The position numbers were made by a program, and so were the translations under genes. Positions 1 to 11,186 of a DNA stretch of 64,000 nucleotides are shown piece after piece (position 1 is the first letter of the stretch; each line of letters begins with the position of its first letter). Under the pieces are notes generated by a model. The model was not told the origin of the DNA and searched no databases. It saw only the letters and a program-made list of their open reading frames with translations. This DNA comes from Thereva unica (lineage: Eukaryota > Arthropoda > Insecta > Diptera > Therevidae), in the NCBI GenBank assembly GCA_949987705.1, contig OX465284.1:71719470-71783469 (forward strand). The letters are read 5' to 3'.

Positions 1-173
1 CGCTTGATGGTAGAACGCATCATGTGGCCGATGTTCAAACTACGAGTGTCCAATGTCAAGCGTCCAGCATTAATGTTTGGAAACGTTCGGGCTGTTGTCG
101 GTATTGAATCAAACGTTGGAAGCAAACATTCGCATGAACATTCGTCGGATCGTGTAGAGCCGGCTTAACTTGA

Positions 174-545
174 CTAACAAGAGGTATCGCACATGAGGTA
201 TCGCAAGTCTTCGATCAAAAGCAACCATCCATGTATCTCGTCATTCACCTTAAGATCGGGATTACCTGAACTGAAGCGAATTCGGTGTAAAATGTTTTCT
301 GACATGTCATTCTTGTATTTGTTCCACAATTCACGTGGATTCGATAGGAAGCATGCCAAAATAATGATAGCAAATAATGTGCGTATGTGACATGGAGATG
401 AAAGAAACAATTTCTTCAGCGTTTATCATGTCCCAATAAGTATCGTTTTCAACTAAATTGCGCTTTTGCAGCACAAAATGTTGGGAGAATCTCACCATTG
501 AGAGTTCGAAGTTATTCAAATGATATCGGCGCACGAACATTCACA
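174..545 (-). pseudogene. Helitron PIF1-type helicase fragment
   Basis: Two overlapping minus-strand frames together give one helicase segment. The upstream part (about 540 down to 403) reads with VENDTYWD; the downstream part (about 410 down to 174) carries LFAIIILACFLSNP, then ELWNKYKNDMSENIL and NDEIHGWLLLIEDL. These strings match, as far as I recall the family, the middle of the PIF1-like helicase of insect Helitrons, which unwinds DNA during rolling-circle transposition. A frameshift near 405 separates the halves, and I see no Walker A or other core motif, so this is a relic of roughly 120 codons. A Helitron Rep relic lies on the same strand 3.6 kb away in the order expected for one element, but unrelated-looking sequence and a candidate Helitron 3' end lie between them. 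Confidence 0.6.
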
Positions 546-865
546 TGAACATGAACTCTGCAAAATACGACCAAGAGTACCTATCATTAGAACGCAGATC
601 CCAATGATCACGAACCTCATCGCCTTGCTTCCGACGTTGAGATTTCTTCGACGGACCGCAGGATCACTAAGCTCCCGTACACAGATTTCATAGGTGAGGG
701 CCTTTCCTGTAGCTCGTTATTCTAAGGCTGTGACCGATTTAGCCATAAAAAAAATTAGAATTCTCGAAAAAAGGTAGTAGAATGATAATTTGATGGAGTA
801 GTGTAGTAGATTATCATTTTTTTCTTAAAAGGTAGTAAAACTACTACATATGTAGTAGAACGGTA
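546..865. other. No gene; AT-rich stretch with an 18-bp palindrome
   Basis: No coding frame is recognised. The second half is AT-rich and repeats the motif GGTAGTA. Bases 841-858 form a perfect palindrome, CTACTACATATGTAGTAG. It could be a remnant of a terminal hairpin, but no matching element border was found. Confidence 0.4.
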
Positions 866-1195
866 ACGCTGCCTGGGCGCATTCTTCATCAAACCACTCT
901 ACATGTTAGACGAAACCTAGAACATCTTCTGCCGTTCCTTTTACTGCTCTTTTTATGTCTTACCATTGTTTGTTAAAGTTCTCTTGTGTGTTTTGACCAA
1001 TTTCATTTATTCTAGCGTTCAGTAGGTTCTCATAGTTTGCTTTTCCTTTAATCCTGCCACGTTATATTTTCTGTCTCTGTTTCCTCTTCTTGTTTTTTGT
1101 AGATATCCTGGCCCTAATTTTCGTTCCTATTACGAAGAGGTCAGTGTCTTTATTTGCACCGCGGTATGCTTAGCATCAAGCCCATTGGATTGGTT
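866..1195 (-). pseudogene. RTE-like LINE fragment (endonuclease end and linker)
   Basis: The minus strand reads, with stops, a stretch resembling the end of an RTE-like endonuclease and the linker before the reverse transcriptase. Recognisable parts are TDLFVIGTKIRA (equivalent to the SDHxxV region that ends the nuclease), LLNARINEIGQNTQENFN, and EWFDEECAQA, which matches the WFDEEC motif common in this linker. Several in-frame stops are present. It is a short relic with no neighbouring piece of the same element in sight. Confidence 0.6.
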
Positions 1196-1711
1196 GCGTA
1201 CGTCTATAAGGTCATTGTGTTGTTGGTTTCTGTATCTGGTGACTTCCAGGTTGGTTTTTGTATATCATTATGGTAAAATTTGTCGGCTGAAACGCTGTTT
1301 TTCCTCCTATTTTTGCATTGGCATCTCCAATGACTAGTGAGGAGTAAAATTGGTCTTGCTCTTACATTCTTGTCTTGGTCTTGCACATTTAGCTTAGCTT
1401 TAGAACATAATAGTAACGGGCGCATTGCTAGTTACGAGCATAAATATAATTACGTCTGTACTTGATTCGCTCTTGAATATAGCAATTAATTATATTTACT
1501 CGGGAAGCATTGTTCCCAAATACATGCACGTATGCAGATGTCTACAATTTTCATTCTACGCAAAAGGTTCTCATGCCAAACTACCGGGACAGAGCACTTA
1601 TTGCGGCTATTGAACAATAGCTGGCAATAATAGCTTAAGCTATAACAATAGCTTGTTGTTGTTACCGCGAAAGGTATTTAGTTTGAAAGAGTGGAAAAAC
1701 GAACGATGATT
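1196..1711. other. No gene recognised; 14-bp palindrome at 1630-1643
   Basis: AT-rich sequence without a recognised product. ATAGCTTAAGCTAT at 1630-1643 is perfectly palindromic and is followed by a TTGTTGTTG run. Nothing else stands out. Confidence 0.4.
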
Positions 1712-1790
1712 TCGCGGTTTGGAATCGAACCGAGATCCTCTGCTTTTGTAGTCGAGCACTTTCAGCCTGACTCAGTGTCACTGGTATACA
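1712..1790 (-). repeat. tRNA-like SINE head (candidate)
   Basis: On the minus strand the sequence contains a canonical RNA polymerase III box B, GGTTCGATTCC (complement of 1721-1731), preceded at tRNA-like spacing by GTGCTCGACTACAAAAGCAGAGG, which looks like an anticodon arm and variable region. The box A side is weak and the acceptor stem is not convincing. A tRNA-derived SINE head or decayed tRNA copy is more likely than a working tRNA gene. Confidence 0.4.
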
Positions 1791-3885
1791 TTTTTCCTCA
1801 GACCATATTTTATAGTCTCTAAATTGGTAACATCTGATCAAATCTAGCTTCACTTGTGGGAATGGCATGTGTCTATGCACAACACCGTGCTCTTAACTCC
1901 TAGATCGATTCCATATTTAATGAACATCAAAGGAACTGAAACAAGCTTACATTTATAGCATTTAGCAATCACGGTGCATTCATCTGGAAAATTTTACATT
2001 AAAATCAAAGCTGAAAATCCGCTTTTATTATTAAAATCTCGAAAAAACATCATTTCAGCACTAGACGCACACTCTTCGACTTAATTAAAGCGAAATTAAA
2101 CTAAAACACAAACAAAATCTTCAAACAGCCTGAAATATTCCTTCATAAACAGCGAAGGCAGCCAACCCCCTTTCTGCTGGCTTAGATACACAAATGCAGC
2201 CACCGCTGTCGCAAATGCACCATTCTACCCCCAGCCAGCCCCACTAGCCCCGCTTCCCTTATCAAATGCAATTTTGAGCCCCAGCATCGATTTCGGGAGA
2301 ATTTCTAATAGAACGAATGTTTGTGTTCCACAGCACAGCGTTTCCAGCGGATGCACCATGGCTGCAGTCGGTTTCGTGCGTGCAACGATAAGAACGAATA
2401 TTTACATTTCATTTGCTGATAACTACCCTAATATGCGATAGAGCAGCAGGGGCTGCGGCGCGTTCGGGGGTGGTTTGATTCGGAACGAAGGACTCATATC
2501 AAAATTTTAGCATACAAAACACAAACATTCGAAAGGTTCATTGCAACTAATAAAACCGCTCCGTTCGTGTGCTTGTTTAAGGATATTAAATTTTACCCCA
2601 TTTCATCCCCTGCAGCCCCACCCCACCCCCTGATATCGTTTTGCTTTTAGATGGTCGTAAGTAGTTTATTATTACAGCTACATTGTTGTAGTGGTGTCGA
2701 AGCTACCGCCTTATGCACATTTGAATTTTTAATCCGACTTTCGTTGCACGGAGTCACATCGGCACGGCAGGCAGCAGCACCAGCAGTAGCTCTCGGCTAA
2801 TTAACACCTGTTTAGTCAGCAGTGGATGTCCTGTTTGCAAATCATTTAAAACTAAACGAGAAAACACGCTGCAGCACCTACTTATAAACTACGCGATGTT
2901 ATTGCGAATCTCATTAAGCTCGAAAGGTAAAATTCACACCTTGTCCCACGCCGGCAGAAGCAGACGGCCATCGTCATCGGCCGAACAATAAGTGCCCCTC
3001 CGATGCCGGCCTGGTGGACCCTAATAGGTGCAGCTTGTTAATGCTAACTGAAGAATCAATAACTTGAAATCTGTGAAATGTTAATATTTGATATTGACTG
3101 CAAACATCTTGTGGCTTTTTTTGAAGGGGAATGTAAATTCCTTGATAGTGACAGGAGCTTGTTTATCTTGGAGCCGGTCCCTTCGTTTGTTGTTTCGTTT
3201 TGTCTTAAAGTAGACCGAAAGGTGTTGGAGTAATTAGTGATGCATATCTTGTTGGTAGTATTGAACACCAAGTTTTGGCAAGAGGGATTACAAGGTATAT
3301 TCAAAGTCAAAACAGTTATTGTTGACTGTAAGGGTTAAGATACCAAAATTAAACTTTGTTATCAGCACTATCGGCACTTTTGTTTATAAAAGCGATCACA
3401 AAATCACCGGAACTATAAAGCGTACAAACTTGGAATTTGAATACATTTTAACAATGTAAACACTCTCGATGTAGACGTAGCATCATCAAAACCCAAGCTC
3501 AAGGAAAAGGACTAAGAATTATAAGTTTGTATGGGAGTTCCATTCATTTTAAAATTGTCCTTCAAACACAACAAAAAAGAGATCGAGCCGAGAAGGATTT
3601 ATAAAAAATAGAAGCTTCCTTAGATATCGAAACCCAGACAGACTCGAAGACATAGAGAAAAACGTAAAAAGTATCGTGCTCTATGACGAATTGGATTTTC
3701 AAATCGATATCAAATCATAATTTCAAATGAATCTCAAAGGTTTTATATTAGGTATGGAAGAAAGTTCGTGGCATTCTCCTATAAATGGCATCAATACTCG
3801 GTTGTCTTAAATACTCGGTTGAAAAATGACAGTGTGGTGGTACATCGATTTTGGAAAGTTCTTTTGCAATATTTATATTTTTACT
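1791..3885. other. No gene recognised
   Basis: About 2.1 kb with no coding frame, terminal repeats or RNA gene that I can support. The part from about 2130 to 3040 is richer in C and G, has CCCCAGCC-like runs and no recognised transposon, and may be old host sequence. The part from 3050 on is AT-rich. Confidence 0.4.
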
Positions 3886-4563
3886 AGCTGAGCCCGGCAT
3901 AACTCCATTTTACCTGCAACAGTTGGTCACCAGACGGCTATTATGTCGTGCTCTTTGGCGTTTAGTTGTTTACAGATTTTGCTTTCGACAATGGTTGAGT
4001 TTTGTTTGGTAAAAAACCATTCAATATATTCAAATTTTATTCAACTAATTCATTATGTTTTATTTACCCTTCGTAAATATTTGCACAAAGTTTTAACTGA
4101 TTTCGCAGAACGACAACTCTCAACGTGTACGTGTGCATTCAAAATACAATAATGGACAATGCGGTAGAACGAACTTATTTCCAACCTCAATATCTCGACT
4201 CTGACAATGAACTGTCACTTTCACGACGATTATCCGGCCATTTTTGTCCTTTGAGCGCCGTCGATAAACTCCAACTGATCCCATTACTGTTTCAGCTACT
4301 AATGGCTGTGGGTATCGTTTCGTACATTTTCCATCCACCATGCATGGTGATTTTGGATTCATAGCGCCACACGGTTCATGCACCATCTGCCTTCTGACAA
4401 TCTCGTGCAGCTCCGGATCGGCGATTGGGTCGGGCATTTTATCTGATATGATGTCGTCTACTTCGTCAGACAGCAATTTTTTCATCAGCCAAATCCGAAT
4501 ATGTGCGTGGGATAGACCGCGAACGCATCCAACATCTTGTAGTGCCGAGCGCGAGCGCTCCAT
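3886..4563 (-). pseudogene. Helitron Rep-domain fragment running to a candidate 3' end
   Basis: The frame starting at 4563 gives 147 residues of the Helitron-like N-terminal (Rep/HUH region) protein. It reads GLSHAHIRIWLM, where GLPHAHILIWL is usual, then KMPDPIADPELHEIVRRQMV, HEPCG, SPCMVDGKCTKRYPQPL and GVYRRR. After the stop at 4120 weak similarity continues to about 4050 with stops. The HAH motif of the HUH class (His-hydrophobic-His) is visible. At 3886-3889 the minus strand ends CTAG followed by T after a GCCGGGCTCAG stretch, matching the CTRR|T rule for a Helitron 3' terminus. The end assignment is inference; no clear 3' hairpin was found. Confidence 0.7.
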
Positions 4564-4907
4564 GTATAACTAGAACTTAAAAAAAGATGAATGAAATCGG
4601 CAAAACAAGTTAAGGCGCAAAATAAAGAGAAATTTGCTTGACCCGTAGGTTCCCAGCTGCAATGTCACTGGCCAAGGTTTTATTTGTTTACCCAGTAGCC
4701 TGTTCCCGTAGTGCAGAATCCTAGACTTATTCCCCACATTTCGACTTCTCCTTACCAAAAAAACCTTGTTGATCAATTCTTAACCGATTGCTTGGAGAGC
4801 TTCAGGATTCAATGTTTTTCCATTTGTAACTAGGATATCAACATTTAACGATTTTCCAACTCTTGAACAACCTACATAAAGCTAAGTGTGAAATGACACT
4901 TATTTGG
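4564..4907. other. No gene recognised
   Basis: AT-rich DNA between the Rep fragment and the 122-bp tandem repeat. It could be decayed Helitron interior, but no conserved motif supports that. Confidence 0.35.
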
Positions 4908-5245
4908 CAAAATTCGTCAGCCAGATTGGTTCCGCAATTTTGAATTTATAAGTTTTGATCATAAATTAGTTATTTGCTACCTTAGAAAACCCCGCATACC
5001 CACTTTCATTAGAATCGGGACAAAATTGACAAAATTCGTCAGCCATATTGGCGCGAACATTTTGGAGTTATAAGTTTTGACCACAAGTTTGTCGTTTTCG
5101 AACTTAAAAACAGCTAGATACCCATTTTCATTGGAATCGGAGGAAAATTGGCAAATTCAACCATATTTCCGCGGCCATTTTGAATTTCGGTCATATTTCA
5201 GCGGCAATTTCTAATTTTTCAAAACCTGGCTTCGAGGTGCCCCCC
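4908..5245. repeat. Diverged 122-bp tandem repeat, nearly three units
   Basis: Units start at 4908, 5030 and 5152, a period of 122 bp. Each begins CAAATTC or CAAAATTCGTCAGCC, followed by a version of TTTTGAATTTATAAGTTTTGA, and the first two end in a version of CATTAGAATCGGGACAAAATTG; the third unit is partial. The units differ at many positions, so the array is old. It lies beside the Helitron Rep relic and may be part of the same element. Confidence 0.65.
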
Positions 5246-5339
5246 ATGGACCTTCATGCAAAATTTCGAAGCTCTGCAATGATTTTCAACGCTTTTTGCT
5301 AAGCACCCACATTTCTGATGTTTATGTTAGTACCGGTAA

Positions 5340-5535
5340 GACCACCGTCTTATATAGTAACCCTTTAGACGTTATGGTTGGATGCTTGGATTATAGAGCC
5401 TAGACAGACTATAGTAGGCTTTGTTGGCTATTAGCAGTCGTGCGTGTATTTCTGGTTCCATGCTATTGTTGGCTGCTACTATTGACCCAAGGTAGGTAAA
5501 CCATTTTACCACGACAAACTCCTGTTCCTCTACCT
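5340..5535 (-). pseudogene. RTE-like LINE fragment (region after the RT palm)
   Basis: The minus strand reads VKWFTYLGSIVAANNSMEPE and then IHARLLIANKAYYSLSRLYN. This corresponds to the YLGS...EI..R...AN..YY.L segment that follows the reverse transcriptase palm in RTE-like LINEs. Only about 60 codons survive. Confidence 0.65.
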
Positions 5536-5869
5536 TGATTGCGGGACAAATGTTAAGTGTTCTTGTAGATTCCCATACAACAACCTACAAATTTAAACAG
5601 TGGACAATCCAAAATGAGACCGAGCTCTGTCCAGTGACACCGATGGGCTCCAGTAAGACTGCTCATCAGGAGGTTGTGGGGTGGGAAGACCATGGGGTAC
5701 CACCTACTTGCTGGCATCACCACTTACCTGTAGAAAGGGCAGACGCGGAGTACTTTATGGAGCTAGGAGGTAACCCCATTACCGGGCCTTTAGCCCATCA
5801 TTCTTAAAAAATCAATATAACTGACACCAAACTACACATGGACTTATTCTTTACGTCCACCAGTCGAGA
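5536..5869. other. No gene recognised; possible element remnant
   Basis: A 90-codon open frame (5535-5807) exists on the plus strand, but it is Cys/His-poor, matches nothing I recognise and has no supporting context. It may be untranslated sequence of a retroelement. Confidence 0.3.
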
Positions 5870-6260
5870 TCACTTCTGGTCACAACGGACTTTTCGTTTA
5901 AGAGATATTAGCCAAAAACCAAATTTTCTATTTTTAGGGAGTTGTTTTTAGGGGTAGCGTACAACCAATTTTCCGAAACCTTTTTTAAACATATTCTACT
6001 CACGAAAAACTATTTTTTTAGAAAAAGTTTCTTGAGTTAACATTTAGAACTATAATGAAATAACAAAAATAGCGTTTTGTTAAATGAATATTTACAGCGT
6101 TCTGGCGGCACTTTGGTGGGGGGGAAATGTTCTGACAATAATTTTTATAAATTTAGAATACCATCAAAAATAATCTCCTGAAAATTCATGACTAATACTA
6201 TAACAAAATTGAACTTTATTTCCTACCCCTTTGTAATTTTAGGGTAGTACATTCCGGCCA
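5870..6260 (+). repeat. Dispersed repeat, copy 1 (inverted relative to 47.33-47.70 kb)
   Basis: The segment with CGTTTAAGAGATATTAGCC, then GGTAGCGTACAACCAATTTT and CATATTCTACTCACGAAAAAC matches the reverse complement of about 47340-47490 at most positions by eye. No coding capacity or termini are visible, so only membership of a dispersed family can be claimed. Confidence 0.6.
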
Positions 6261-7842
6261 CTGGGGGTTGCCAGAAGTAGCTTTTATTATTCAGCAGGTG
6301 TATAAGAATCAGTGTAGAAATTTTCATGACTAATGAAATGACAACCCAAAATACGTCGCTGGCTCTTCCTCTATGGAGACTAGCCGCTTCTTAATGTAGT
6401 ATGGATAGTTATAACAAGTTAAAACTCGGACATAATTAATTGAGCATTTTTATTAATCTATTGACGTCAAAAGATTAACAACTAACAAAGTTAAGTCCAC
6501 GCACTAAACCCCACTCATTCGGGTATTCCACTTTATCCTTCAGAAAGCTCTTTTTAGTGTGAAATTAAAATTTTAACACTTTCTTAGTCGTACACAGTAC
6601 TCAAGATTTACAACATCTCCTTTAATCATAAAAACACATCCTGCCCTCAACGACATACTCGGATCATCTCAAGACTCCGCAAAAATTAAAAAAAATCGCA
6701 TTTTTCCATCGTCGTAACGATTTTTCATGGGCATAAGAAAAATTTTGCGAATGACTTGGCATGATCTCCTCGTCAAGTGTAACCACACAATATATTCGCC
6801 ACAAGAGTCTCTTCTCATCATTTTTAATAGTCCCACAACACTTCCGAATGGCAAAGATTGAAGGATATTAAGAAACCTCAAAAGCACTTGTCTCTGGAAT
6901 GGGTACGAAGGACGACATGCGACGAGGGCACGGATGGTGACGAAAAAGCGCTGATGAAATTCCTATGAAGCACCATAAATCAAAAATCGAAGAAAATCTC
7001 CTCAAGAAAAGGAGACACTCGAGTAATTTTACGGGCCATTAAAACCCGTCAAAGTGAACATCGCCCCATACATGGATGCCGGCAGGGACTTATTCAATTT
7101 TTGGACCGCAACTCATCCACTAGCGATTGCGGATGCTCCTTCCTTCTTGTAGGTGGCTATGGGTTGGGGGCTCCTTGTGCAGGAGACTGTTGATGATAGC
7201 GAAAATGCATATATGAATGTGATGACGGGTCGGATTTTTGGAAGGAAGAAGACCAGACGAGGAGTTTTGATCTTGTTCTCTATTTCGAAATAAAAGGAGC
7301 AGCGGAACGATCCGTAAAGAATGGGATTCTTGTGTGCCGCGCCGTAAGATGATCCTAAGAAATGTTATGACTTCCGACAAAGTTTTGTGGTTCCTCCATT
7401 ATAGTTTTTTGGCTGGAAACCTTTGATGTTGAAATTTTGATGAGATTTTAAGCTGTTAAAATTTAACGACTCTTTTTAAAAGAATATTTTATTCAGAGTA
7501 TTCCAGAAATACCATGAGTCATAAAAATGAAGAGTTATGCGATTAGATTTCAAGCTGTGGTCTCGGATTACGAAAATTATGTTTCAATCTTCGGCTTGAA
7601 CAGAAATAATTTATTTTGGGTGAAATTCGTTTACCTTTATGACACCATCAATATCTTAAGTTGATACGTTTAATGCGTTGTGGATATGTAACTTAACTCT
7701 CTCTGTCAACACAGTTGCTTTTCTATGAATAGACATCGAGGCTTGGGGTAAGATATTGTTCGCTTTGGTCAACTGAAGCCAAGACGTATTTGGACTTACT
7801 TTTCGGGGAATATTCGGAACTTCTTTAGCAATAAGTCAATAG
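6261..7842. other. No gene recognised
   Basis: About 1.6 kb of AT-rich DNA. Short open frames here are unremarkable and no transposon protein, array or terminal repeat was found. Confidence 0.4.
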
Positions 7843-8110
7843 GTGGTACTTCTTCCCAAACCAGATAAGGAGGACTACCTGGAAACAAAGTCTTTTAAAC
7901 CGGTCATCTTGAACTTTTTCCTGCTGAAAACAATGGAAAGAATGGCACTACGGAACGGACTATCTGGAGATCGCTACGCTAAAGGGGCAATAGAGAAGTT
8001 TCCGTATATTGGAGGTATAACGATAGTCACAATTACGGGCATTGAAGGCGCCCTCGTGAATTTCTTGCTTATGATGTTCGTTTGTGAAGCGGCGATTATA
8101 GGACCGCAAC
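7843..8110 (+). pseudogene. LOA-like LINE reverse transcriptase piece, out of order
   Basis: The frame reads VLLPKPDKEDYLETKSFKPV then ILNFFLLKTMERMALR. This matches the reverse transcriptase segment usually written VVFIPKPGK....AK.FRPISLTSFLLKTMERLVDR. After about residue 45 it loses similarity. The segment belongs inside the palm/fingers region, yet it lies upstream of the linker found at 8.26 kb, and the same region is missing from the 8.3-9.1 kb frame. Either a rearrangement of one copy or a second copy explains this. Confidence 0.65.
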
Positions 8111-8199
8111 AAGTTTTCGAATCCTACTCCAGCCATATTGATGAGCCAGGGCCGGATTAAGCATGTTCAGCAACTGTTATAGCATAGGGGCCTCCATCA

Positions 8200-9968
8200 A
8201 AACGCAAAAAATTAAACAAGATTTTAAAAATACCGGGCATTGGGATGAATATAGGTTCACCGTAACAGTCTTCAACAAGGAATTGAGACGTTCCAAAAGG
8301 ATTGCCTGGAGGAAACAGTGTGAGAGCTTTAAGACTCTACCATAGGCGAATAGACTCCAAAAGCTACTTTCCAAGGACTCCTTCAACGGAGTGGGCCTTC
8401 TTGAAGGAGGATGGCTCCTACACCTCTAACCTCGAAGAAACTTTGAGGTACCTGCTCAGAGAGCACTTCCAGGGTCAATCTTCCAGACCGCGTACCTATC
8501 CGTTGGATGCTGGGTGTAGTCATAGGACCATCCCAGACCGTTATTCCCGCAGTCTTTCTGGGAACATCTTCGACCGTGACAAGGTTAAATGGGCAGTGGC
8601 CTCTTTTCAACCCTATAAGTCCCCGGGGAGAAGATGGAATTTTTCCGGCACCTCTTCAGAAAGGTTGGAAAGGCTGCTAGACCTTAATATTAGGTGCAAG
8701 CTGGAGCTCTCCCTTCCTATACATAGCTCCCAGTTCACTTACTCGAAGGGTACATCAACAGAGGTTTCTGTACACCACCTGGTCAGCAAATTCGAAAAAG
8801 CCTTCCTCGCTAAAGAAATTGCTTTATGTTCGTTCCTTGACATCGAAGATGCTTTCGATAACACTGGCTATGATTCTAACTCTAGAGCACTGATTGAGGG
8901 GATAAATGCCATGATTGTAGATCGTGACATTTCTTCTAAACTAGGTGTCTCCACCATTAGTGTTAAGACTATTAAGGGCTGCGCACAGGGTGGAGTCTTA
9001 GCCCCGTTACTCTGGTCACTTGTTCTAGATGAAGTTTTGACCAAATTATATGAATCTGGTTTCGATGTTATCGTGATGATCTTGCCATTATTGTCTCTGG
9101 GAAGTTTCACTGGACCATTACAGAGTTCATGAGAACGGCACTCCGAGAAGTTCAAAGATGGTGTACCAAGGAGGGCCTGGCAAATCAACCCAAATAAGGC
9201 TGTCCTGGTACCTTTCTCGAAATGATTGGATTGACACCTTTGCATATCTTTATACGGAAAACCGCCACCATAAGTGAATTGAGACTTCAGATCTCATCCA
9301 ACTGGCCCTATACAGTCAAAGGACACATGGATATCCTTAACAGTATCCCAAACATTTCCATTTGCCGCATATCCGACCATATGGTTGGTGAACTGCGGTT
9401 CCAAAGGAAATTCAGGACGATCATCTTGGATCGCTCTGAGTGTGAGGAACTGGAACTGGTTAACCGACGGTTCAAAAATGGAACATGGCACAGGGGCTGG
9501 TGTCGCAGTTCCCAACTCCAAGGTGTCGATTGCAATGGGTAAGTGACCCTCAGTTTTCCAGACATAAATACATGCCGTTGCGACGTGCGCTAGGCTCAAC
9601 CTTGCGAAAGGTCTGAAAGGCGACAACATTATAAGGTCTTTACTGACAGCCAAGCACTCTCAATGTGGAAGTTTTCTTCCAAAATAGTTGCAGGCTGCTT
9701 TGACGTACTCCAGAGCCTGATCAGAAGAAATGAGGTCTCTCTCTGCTAGGTCCCCGGACACTTTGGTATCGAGAGGAATGAAGCTGCAGATAGCCTCGCG
9801 AGGGAGAGGTCTGAAACGTTGGTCCAGCGCCCAGAACCCTTATGTGGCATCTCTTGGTCCACCTCCAAGTACCTGGTGGAGGAGTGGATTAAGGGACTAA
9901 ACATAGCCATTGGGAGTCAGTCCCAGGTCTTAGACAGGCTAAAGAACTTATAAGACCCTTTTCCTTAA
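8200..9968 (+). pseudogene. LOA-like LINE polyprotein: linker, reverse transcriptase, RNase H
   Basis: This relic encodes the enzymes for target-primed reverse transcription. In order I see the pre-RT linker (KELRRSKRIAWRKQCESF, about 8268), AVASFQPYKSPGRR, then TYSKGTSTE, the catalytic segment FLDIEDAFDN (about 8835), and CAQGGVLAPLLWSLVLDE (about 8985). After a frameshift comes YRDDLAIIVSGKFHWT, where YADD is usual. RNase H follows: WLTDGSKMEHGTGAGV near 9457 and VPGHFGIERNEAADSLARE near 9751, so the catalytic Asp and the GNEAD-type motif are recognisable. The fingers segment is deleted. Stops and frameshifts are numerous. RNase H plus CPQGGVLSPLLW-type spacing is why I call LOA-like. The C-terminal tail resumes at 12.91 kb beyond an inserted element. 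Confidence 0.8.
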
Positions 9969-10618
9969 TAGACCAGTGCAGATAATTTTTGAGAAAAAAA
10001 AAATTCTTAGCAGTATATGGAAGGTGGAAAAATTTAGGGTAAATGCTACATAAACAAGGAAAAATCGAGAGCACCGCAGCAGATGACCGGAAAGGGGGCG
10101 GGGGAGCCAAAATGTGAGTTTTAGGGGGTTAAACGTGTTTTTTGCGATTTCTGAGAAAAGTACACCTCCTATCGAAAAACGTCAAATGTAAACATTGTAG
10201 AAAATTAAAAGATCTACAGCTTTTGTTCAAACCATTTTTCGACATAACCTCAAAAAATGGAGAAAAACGTCAAAAACCGAGTTTTTCGTTTATCATTTTT
10301 ATCTTTCACAAAAATGATCCAATTTTAATGAAATTTGAGGAAAATGTAGATTTTCATGTTTCGAAAAGGCCCAATTTTTTTCAAAGCGATTGGTTGTGTA
10401 GTTTTGTTTTTATGACCTTAATTTAAAAAAAAGGCCCCGTTTTCAATCAAAAAAGTTGGCGAACGAATTTTTGATTTTGAAAACTTTGAAGACGGGTTTT
10501 TTTTCGTTGAATCCTCTACTTTAAGATGGTGTAAAAAAATGATAGTGTCACAATAGAAAAACATCGATAAAAATTCGAAAACCCAAAAACATCCTTTTTC
10601 AAATATCGATTTTTCCGT
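9969..10618 (+). repeat. Left long inverted arm of the 2.9-kb transposon
   Basis: It pairs with 12234-12912. Matching landmarks include TTCTTAGCAGTATATGGAAG, CGAGAGCACCGCAGCAGATG, a GGGGGCGGGGGAGCC run and AAATATCGATTTTTCCGT at the inner edge. Differences are mostly single substitutions and small indels. Confidence 0.85.
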
Positions 10619-11186
10619 AAACTTCGCTAATTCTTTATCTCTCTTTGACATAAAGCTTTAAGAGTGGCGCAAAACTGTATTAATGCAATATATTATAAGG
10701 GAGCTTCATGTAACAGTTTCAGATGTGAAAAAATTTGTTTAAACAATTATTTCACCCAAGAAAGCAAGGGAAAAATTACAGTTTTAGGCCGGCCCGAGCA
10801 ACTTCTTTTATTTAATTTATTGCCTAATAAAATGATTTTTTTGAGTTTATGAAGGTATAGTTAGAAGATTGATCTGATACTACATATTTGATGATGGAAA
10901 AATGAAGTACCATTGCGAGTAACTATACTAGTATTCCTTCAGAAGCATTAAAACCGGTTTTACAAGTTAATCTATGTCTACACTGGTTTTCTTTTATCAT
11001 TCGTATAGGTAATACTTGCTACCCGCGAGTAAGACGTGTAAGGAAATTATAAAATCTGCAAAAGACTTCGATTTTGGCACTTGTTGTCAGCTGCACTCAT
11101 GAAACCAAAAATATTGTTCGAACGGTTTCAAATGAGAACACTTGAATAAACATTATTCAACTTATTAAAGACAAAAAACAAAATAA

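Noticed and set aside
5535..5807. Plus-strand 90-codon frame as a gene
   Set aside because: No recognisable content; lies between LINE relics and is probably untranslated element sequence.
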